This document shows positions 34,721 to 64,000 of a stretch of 64,000 nt of DNA, piece by piece. Position numbers and translations under genes: made by a program. The number at the start of each line of letters is the position of its first letter. Within the stretch, counting starts at the first letter, position 1. The DNA is from Ignelater luminosus (taxonomy: Eukaryota > Arthropoda > Insecta > Coleoptera > Elateridae): positions 1 to 64,000 of the forward strand of contig VTPC01000401.1 of NCBI GenBank assembly GCA_011009095.1, in the 5' to 3' direction. The notes beneath the pieces are model-generated. The model was given only the letters and a program-made list of their open reading frames with translations, had not been told where the DNA came from and ran no database searches.

Positions 34721-35960
34721 TAGTCCAGTCAATGAATACCTAAAAAGGGGTTGTAGAGGACATGGAAGGGGGGAGAATTTTTCTCTTGAGGAATGTGTTG
34801 GCGATAGTTAGGAGGCAAACATACTAAAAGTCCCCGCCCCTAGCCCTGTCGCTTCAGGAGGAGGGGTGGAAAAATCCCTTTTTTTGGTATTTTGCTTATA
34901 ACTCGGAAACGGTGCATCGTACGGTAAAACGTGCTTTTTACAAAATAAAAGACAATTACATGTCCTACAAGAATGTCTATATTCATTTTCTTTCTATGTG
35001 TTATAGTTTCTGAAATATTTTCCAGGGAAACTTGTCCTTATTCCTCAGCCTTATGTTTTCAGAAAGATCGTCAAACGGGAAGTTGTAGAGCATTAAATTT
35101 TCTTCAAAAATATTTATTTTGACTAACGACCTTTCTGAAAACATATGGCTGAGGAATTAGAAGGAGAAGTTTGACGAAGAATGTAAGGCAAAAAAATTAT
35201 CGATTTTCCTGGTAAATATCTCAGAAACTATAACACATAGAAAGAAAATGAATATAAACATTCTTGTAGGAAATTTACTTTTCTTTTATTTTGTAAGGAG
35301 CACGTTTTTCCACCCCCCCCCCTTCTGAAGCGACAGGGCTAGGGGCGGGAACTTTTAGTATGTTTGCCTCCTAACTACCGCCAACACATTTCTCAAGAGA
35401 AAGACATTTCTACAACCCCCTTTCGGGCATTCATTAACTTTTCTTGAGAAATTACGAAATTTATCCGGAAACTTCAAATTGCTGTAACTTCTGACCTGTC
35501 GAAGATAAATTAGTAAACGTTACATATTCTTGAAGAAACCTCAATGCTCTACAACTTCCTGTTTGACGACTTTTCTGTAAAACATAAGGCTGAGGAGTTA
35601 GAAGGACAAGTTTGACGAAAAATGTGAAGCAAAAAAAGTTTTTCTAAAATTATCGATTTTTGCTGGCGAATACCTCAGAAACTGTAACACATAGGAAGAA
35701 TATGAATATCAACATTCTTGTAGGAAATTTAATTATCTTTTATTTTGTAAGGAATACTTTTTACCGTACGATGCACCGTTTCCGAGTTATAAGCGAAGAA
35801 CCAAAAAAAGGGACCTTCCCAGCCCCCTCACCCCTGAAGCGGCAGGGCTAGGGACGGGGACTTTTAGTATGTTTGCCTCCTAACTACCCCCAACACATTC
35901 TTCAAGAGAAAAATTCTCCCCCCTTCCATGTCCTCTACAACCTTTTCGTTGACTGGACTA
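34721..35960. mobile_element. 1.24-kb compound foldback element
   Basis: The ends TAGTCCAGTCAA and its exact complement bound the element. The left arm (34721 to about 35030) contains GTAGAGGACATGGAAGGGGG, GGAGGCAAACATACTAAAAG and CTCGGAAACGGTGCATCGTACGG. All recur inverted at 35650-35960. A further partial copy of the right arm lies at 35130-35430, so the interior is itself duplicated. The TA at each end fits a Tc1/mariner-type insertion. No transposase was seen. Confidence 0.8.
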
Positions 35961-37030
35961 TATTTGGAATTTACAAACATAAAGTACCTTTAATGAACGA
36001 GCAAATTGACTTAATACAATCGCCATTGCTGCATGTGTTGGATGAAGAATGAAAACATATTTTGACAACTTGTTTATTTATGTCTTCGAAAATGATATTG
36101 TAATATCGAAACGCGTTAGGTAAATAAATTTTGAGGTTATAAGTGGGATAGTGTTTTTATTTTTATAATTTATTAACATGCATTTCCACAAAGTAACAAT
36201 GAAGAAAATAAATAAAATGCATTAATGAATTATTTAAATTTATTACATTGAAAGGTTATAAATGTGTTTGTTATATTTTTATAGACGTTTTTATATTTCA
36301 ACAAAACCTTTTATTAACGAAATCAAGCAAATTTCTAAATTTTTGGACTTCATAATTAATAAATTGTAATCTGATGACAAATTTTTAAGTCGCTGTGAAA
36401 TGTCTGTATTTTTTGTTATGTACAGTGTATAAAATTATTAGAAAATGCACATGAGATTAACATTGATTTTCCATTTTTTCGGTCGTAAACAAAACAATTA
36501 CAAAATAGCTGTTTTTGTAATAAGTTGCAAAATGTTAATGTTTTACGTACTAGACGTGAGATTTGTCCAACGAGTCCGTAGTCAAATTAGACCTGGAACT
36601 AGAGCGCCTCTGGCGAAAAGAGAATCGTTATTGAGATCAATTTGCGATAGTCTTTTAGTTGGTGTCGGTACCTTATCTCACATCAACTGGTTTTGATCTT
36701 TGATCTTAAAAATCTCAACCTACAAACAACGATGTTTACCTTTTTTTAATTGCAATGTATCTTATTTTTTATTTGGATCTAGACAAACATTTCTATTTTC
36801 GACGAAATTTAAAAAACTTCGTATCTGAATTCATACATTCTATCTGTCTGTCTGTTGCCATGTTCCCGTAACTTTACAGGACATGTTCTATATGAAATCA
36901 ACTTAGAATTTTCTCCTGATTACAGATACATAATCGGTATTTCGATATCTCGAATACTTCTCGAGATAGTCGAGATTGAAAATGGCGATTTTTCGACAAG
37001 TGATATTATATGATATCGACTTAGGTTTTA

Positions 37031-37094
37031 ACGCGAGTAGTTCTCGAGGTATTCGATTTTTATACCTCGAGTAGTTCTCGAGATATTCGATTTT
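37031..37094. repeat. Two tandem CTCGAG-containing repeats
   Basis: A unit of about 33 bases reading CGAGTAGTTCTCGAG, then a TATTCGATTTTT tail, occurs twice in a row. A related CTCGAGATAGTCGAGAT stretch lies just upstream (about 36960). Each unit is partly palindromic. Confidence 0.7.
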
Positions 37095-37351
37095 TTTTGA
37101 ATTTCGTTATGATCATGCTTGCATTTTCACTGGTTTTATTTAACAGCAAATGTTTGATGAAAATAAAGTACGATTAAATGCTTGTTTAAAATAAACAAAA
37201 TCTAATCTAGTAGGCATCTAGGACAACGTAGGTGTCTTTGAACATAACGGAGATATTAGCCTGTCCCAACTCTCGTGGGATACACTGTATACAGAGTGTT
37301 AAATAAACAATACCGTAAAACTGATAAGAGTAAATTCCTGGTGACTAGACA

Positions 37352-38390
37352 AGTAATTTTATTCTAGTCACAACTTTTCGGTTGAATTTGAATGAAATGA
37401 ATAATACAGGGTGTTAAGAATTCTTAATGAATAGACGTATTTTTTCAAATGGAACTTATGGTCTGCCATGGTTGGTTCTTCTTAGTTACCGAGTTATCGG
37501 CCTTCGTGTTACATGCAGATATGTTAACTTCCGGATGCTTTGCCAATATTTGTTAATATATCAAAAATCGTTATTAAAAATGTTATGAGGAATTGTCTTT
37601 TGCGTGTTTTAAGACTAGTTCTGATTATACAGAATATGCTCTATAGCTGAGATACCTACGTTAAATTGCAAGTTTATTTTTCATTCTTCGACGTAACGTA
37701 TCTATATATATATATATATATATATAAATGAATTGCTGTTCGTTAGTCTCGCTAAAACTCGAGAACGGCTGGACCGATTTGGCTAATTTTGGTCTTGAAT
37801 TATTTGTGGAAGTCCAGGGAAGGTTTGAAAGGTGAGTGTAAATATGAAAATGTTGGGAATTAAATAAAAAAAAAACATTTGATGTTGGCCCTGTCGTTCA
37901 GAAATCAAATTGAAAGAATAGTTTAAAGAATTTTAATTTTAAATCATGTGTAATTAATTGAAAATAATAATAAACCTCATTCATACCGAGCATTTTTTTT
38001 ATTATTACGAATTCCTTTTGTTTGTTATAAATTTATTTTATACAAAAGCTTAGCTTTTTTATTCATCGATTGAGGCAGTACGAAGTCTGCCGGGTCAGCT
38101 AGTCTTCTATAAAATACACCCTGTAGTTTAGAACATCCAGAAATCAATTTCCTATGTACAGTTTTTTTTTTAATAAAATCTTTGATATTTTGACAAATAA
38201 GAAGATCCACCAGGAAGTTAATAATATGCCTGGACGCAACTTTGAAGGCTGATAACTCATCAACGATAGCAAACCAGAAATTCCATTTGAAAAAATACGT
38301 CTATTCACCAAGAATTCTTAGTACCCTGTATTATTCATTTCATTCAAATTCAACTGAGAAGTTGCGACGAGAATAAAATTCTTAGAAATA
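37352..38390. mobile_element. Inverted-repeat element split by a Helitron
   Basis: The left arm (37352 to about 37510) and right arm (about 38245-38390) are inverted copies of some 150 bp, sharing GAATTTGAATGAAATGAATAATACAGGGT and AATAGACGTATTTTTTCAAATGGAA blocks. The Helitron at 37701-38102 sits between them, so this element was older. Confidence 0.75.
37701..38102 (+). mobile_element. Short non-autonomous Helitron
   Basis: The 5' end is TC followed by TATATA repeats. It then reads CTCGCTAAAACTCGAGAACGG and CTGGACCGATTTGGCTAATTTT, a sequence typical of insect Helitron 5' regions. The 3' end has a hairpin (GGCAG, loop, CTGCC at 38074-38091) and terminates GGGTCAGCTAG, with A before the 5' TC and T after the CTAG, as expected for insertion between A and T. 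It is 402 bp with no Rep/helicase coding. Confidence 0.75.
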
Positions 38391-38460
38391 TAGTTTATTG
38401 TGAATAGATGGCGTTTGTAGTCAAATGCATGGTGACGTCACGTTATTGATTAAAAATTTG

Positions 38461-38609
38461 CTGTAGTAGTCGGCGTCCGCCATTTTGACTTAAGTGAAAA
38501 AGATTAGAAAGTGGTGAAATAATATAAAATCTGTGATCATCCGTCCTAATTTAAGTTTATTCGGATTAATTTCCTGTTGTTTACTGTTCACCCATTTGGA
38601 CGGACCAAG
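38461..38609 (+). promoter_or_regulatory. Promoter and untranslated first exon of PRRC2
   Basis: A GC-richer patch with CCGCCATTTTG (38478-38488), the core of YY1/Pho-type sites often found near animal start sites, leads into a candidate first exon ending at 38609 before a donor GTAAAA. The next exon would open at 39858, after TTATAG, and carries the ATG at 39912. The transcription start and the first-exon 5' limit are not determined. Confidence 0.45.
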
Positions 38610-39911
38610 GTAAAAAGTGATTTTTTTTTAATTGAAGTGAACTCTGGCCGTAGAATTTCGTAATTCAATGTTTTCATTTAGTACAGAAAATCTTTCTGTA
38701 TACCGTTATGTTCACATCGTTAGTTTTGTTTTATTTTTGATTTAAAAATACCGTTATTAGGCCCAAATAACACTAAAGTCTTCGTAAAATTAGCAGAATT
38801 ACGTTTAACCCCGGAAACGTCATCATTTACAGACAGTTTTTTGGCAGATACTTGGGGTTGGGCAAGTTCAATGTTTTGTGCTTACGTAGTACTTTTTATT
38901 GTAATGGTATTATTTGGAAATTAAAATCGTATGCCTTTTATATCGCCAAGTTTAATAATCTTTGTGATAATTCACAAAAGTGGCGGGTAACCATCTTATG
39001 CGTTTGTTTGATAACTTTTGTTGTTTTTGCAAGGACCAGTAGATTTGTATTAAACGAAAGCAGTTTGTAATTAGAAATGCAATGAAACGTGTAGTTAGTT
39101 TTTCTGTAATTGAAAGTACTGTTGATCGCCTATTAGATAGTAAAGTTCCTGTTAAAGTAATTAGGCTTGGATAGATTTTAGCTTCAAAACTTATTGACAA
39201 CATTCCATTGAAAATTGGTAGGTTTTTTTGAGTTCTAGATAAAGTGTAAATAAAGTACCTAATAAATTACAAGACTATATTTTAGCATGCTTACTTCAGT
39301 CCATTGAATCTTCTTTTAAAATTAATTTTATCAGAAAGGAGGTCAATTGATATTTTTTTGGGTGAAAAGCCATTGTTCTTTTATTTGGTGTAATACATAA
39401 TAAAATTTTACAGTGTGGAAGATATTGAGTAAAAAAATTTAGGTTGAGCAATAAGCAAATTGCTGCAACAATATTAATGAATAATACAAATAGGAAAAGT
39501 AATTTTTAATTAGCTTATAGTGAAATGTATTAAAAAAGACAGCACTTTTCCTACATATTTTAAGGCCATGTTAATAAGATTAATTTATAAGGACTTTTTC
39601 ATCAATTTTAGATATATTTTAGATGAAGAATTAATGTCACAAGCAGTTATGTTTGATATAATGAATATATCAATATAGTGAGTCATTAAGATAAAGATTC
39701 ATTAATGATAAAATACCATAATAAATAGAAATAGTGACAAGGAAGTGATTTTGTGGGACATACATTCCAGGCAGTTCAATAAATCTAGATTGTGCTTTAT
39801 TTAATTTTCAGTTATTTCTTAAATAATCAAGATAATCCCATGTTTTATTTCTTATAGAAATAAGGTTCGTTCGCTGGGTCCTGCAGATCTAAATGGTTGC
39901 GTGCAGACAGC

Positions 39912-62329
<22,418 letters not shown>

Positions 62330-64000
62330 TTTCTTTCTTTTTGTTAAAGTGCAGTAAGAACTTCTCTTGTATGTTAAGTACTAAAATGTGTTTAGTTGTA
62401 TACTTTTGTATTAATTACGTATTATTTATTTTTATGGCGCACAAAACTTTGGTTGTGTGGTAATCTCAATTTTACCATGGCAGTTTTGTGTTATACTTGT
62501 GGTATATGCAATTCAAACTTAAACACAAATGTATAATTCAGTAAATGCTTACAAATTGTGTCAAATCTTGTGTAGTATTATTGTAACACTACTAACAGTT
62601 ATTTATACCTACTAAGTGTGTATTGAAACAATGTTTTCTTCCTTATAAAGGTTAAAGGTCATGTGCATGTGTATTCATAATAATTATACACTAGCAAACT
62701 TAAGATAAATAGTAATAATTGTAATTACAACAACAAAAAAAGAGATTTAAACTTATAAATGAAAATGTAGCGACCTTCAGATTTATTGCTATATGAACTA
62801 TTTTGCTCATATTGCCTTAATTTATTTTAGGCTATTGCCACATACGATGGTTTGACAGAGAAATGTAAAACTTTGTAAAAACATGTATTTATGGAAATAT
62901 GCAATTTCTGCTTTTCTGGAATTTATATCTTTTAAAAATTCATTCCAGAACAGAATTGTGTAGAAATCTTCCATTTCAAAAGTGGCATCTGAAATTTGCT
63001 GTTAGAATGCCACAGAAAATAGGAATGGTTAGTAATGATAGAAATTAATAGCATTTAATATGTGCTAGTGGTATGTTAGGTATGGGTTTTAATAAGTTGG
63101 CATTCATGTGCTAAACAATTACTAGCACTTTGGTGGATGTATATTTTAACGTGTAAGCCTCCATGTGCAGGCTATATTATGTGTATCGAGTTCTTGCAGC
63201 TGTTTACGATTTTGAACATATTGTAGAATGTACATTAAAAAAAAGAAACACACATTTCTTGTGAACAGTTGTATGATCTCTTTTTAAGTAAGTTAGCTAC
63301 TTTAGTAGTTAGTAAGCTATAGGCAGCCTGGATTGTATTATTGTTATATTCGGTCAAAAGTGGGTGAGTCAACAAACTTGCACTAGTGTTCAAACTATGG
63401 ACTTCTGCTTCTGTTAAATCTCAGTGTAATCTTTTTAAATTTGACTGTTGACTCTACAATATTGAATGAGGTGAAGTGCGCGAAATTCAAGACTTAATCG
63501 CTCTTTTGTGTTTATCGTTAATTGGCATCTGCAAATTACTCAGATTCAAATTAAAATCATGGTTATATTCTGTGTTCGAGATATTAAATATTATGAAAAT
63601 ACGGTTCGTAAAATAAATGGTTTAATTAATTATCATTTTTCTTGTGATTGTATATTATTTACCTGTGTATACATTACACCTAGAAATAATGTGTCAGGTA
63701 TGGGATGTAATAATTTCAGAAAAATTGCAGTTTTTCAAAATATACTTGACAAATTATTTTTTCTTTATTTTTATATTTTTGTCTTCCATGTTTTATTTGA
63801 AAACATTTTCACCAACAAATAAATGTAATGACTTTTCAACCTGAAGAGAAATCATTGCTATAGATTATTTTGTAGTTAGATGTTTATGTTTGTACTATTT
63901 TAACATCTAATCTGCATATCAACTATTTATAAAATTCTCTAAAACTTCGTAATTTTTTTATAGATATCAAAGTTGAATTTTAAAGCAATACTTTGTCTTT
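62330..64000 (+). other. 3' UTR of PRRC2 and downstream
   Basis: No coding sequence is supported after the stop codon. The region is AT-rich and free of recognised transposons, which fits a long 3' UTR. Confidence 0.5.
63818..63823 (+). terminator. Candidate poly(A) signal of PRRC2
   Basis: AATAAA about 1.5 kb past the stop codon. An earlier AATAAA also lies near 63615, and the choice between them is open. Confidence 0.35.

Larger units (their letters stand above)
33526..38460. other. Intergenic region between myotubularin and PRRC2
   Basis: Contains a compound foldback element (34721-35960), a CTCGAG-rich repeat patch (37031-37094), a mariner-like end at 37287 and an inverted-repeat element split by a Helitron (37352-38390). 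No gene is supported between them. Confidence 0.7.

Noticed and set aside
36090..36160. TATCGAAACGCGTTAGG block, reminiscent of Penelope-like element ends
   Set aside because: Only a short stretch with no reverse transcriptase, GIY-YIG sequence or ribozyme nearby, so no family can be supported.
36370..36405. CTGATGA followed by GAAA, as in a hammerhead ribozyme
   Set aside because: The stem II closing pair and the third stem are not formed. The match is limited to short motifs expected by chance.
38852..39203. Overlapping open frames on both strands in PRRC2 intron 1
   Set aside because: Hydrophobic, AT-rich composition with no family match and no conserved splice context. Likely chance.

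Overview
This is a window from an animal genome, almost certainly an arthropod and most likely an insect. It is strongly AT-rich, has GT-AG introns throughout, and carries five widely spaced protein-coding genes among many DNA-transposon relics. Proteins were recognised by recalled family similarity and spliced by hand at GT-AG sites with reading-phase checks. No database search was run. There is one assembly gap (15438-15726). No bacterial features, CRISPR arrays, rRNA or tRNA genes were recognised.

Layout. (1) 1-2628: upstream sequence that opens with the cut end of a mariner-like element. (2) 2643-14235, + strand: wings apart-like (WAPL), the cohesin-release factor, 11 coding exons, 1097 aa, with a 6.9-kb intron full of inverted-repeat transposons. 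(3) 14236-18142: intergenic, with the gap and a Tc1-like relic. (4) 18143-21030, - strand: BABAM2/BRE, the UEV-type scaffold of the BRISC and BRCA1-A deubiquitinase complexes, 5 exons, 394 aa. (5) 22311-24293, + strand: TMA16, a small ribosome-biogenesis factor, 5 exons, 169 aa, divergent from BABAM2, with a CACGTGCACGTG palindrome just upstream. (6) 27847-33437, + strand: a myotubularin of the MTMR1/MTMR2 group, 11 exons, 648 aa, catalytic motif intact. One intron holds a Tc1-like relic and a retrotransposon 3' fragment. (7) about 38461-63823, + strand: a PRRC2 protein (BAT2 family, the orthologue group of Drosophila nocte), 13 coding exons, 2264 aa.

The genes do not form an operon or one pathway. 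They cover sister-chromatid cohesion, K63-deubiquitination and DNA repair, ribosome assembly, phosphoinositide turnover, and translation or stress-granule biology. The shared theme of the window is its transposons. Many relics begin CAG(T/G)GTG next to a TA target duplication and belong to the IS630-Tc1-mariner group. One 2.67-kb copy (48663-51330) has both ends and a nearly complete transposase spaced D-D-41-D. Several foldback deletion derivatives, pogo/Tigger-like miniature elements and a short Helitron (37701-38102) are also present. I did not find a convincing undescribed biological system. The best leads are the DD41D element with its paralogous empty site, its coding-remnant foldback derivatives, the E-box palindrome in the divergent promoter, and a possible short PRRC2 isoform.
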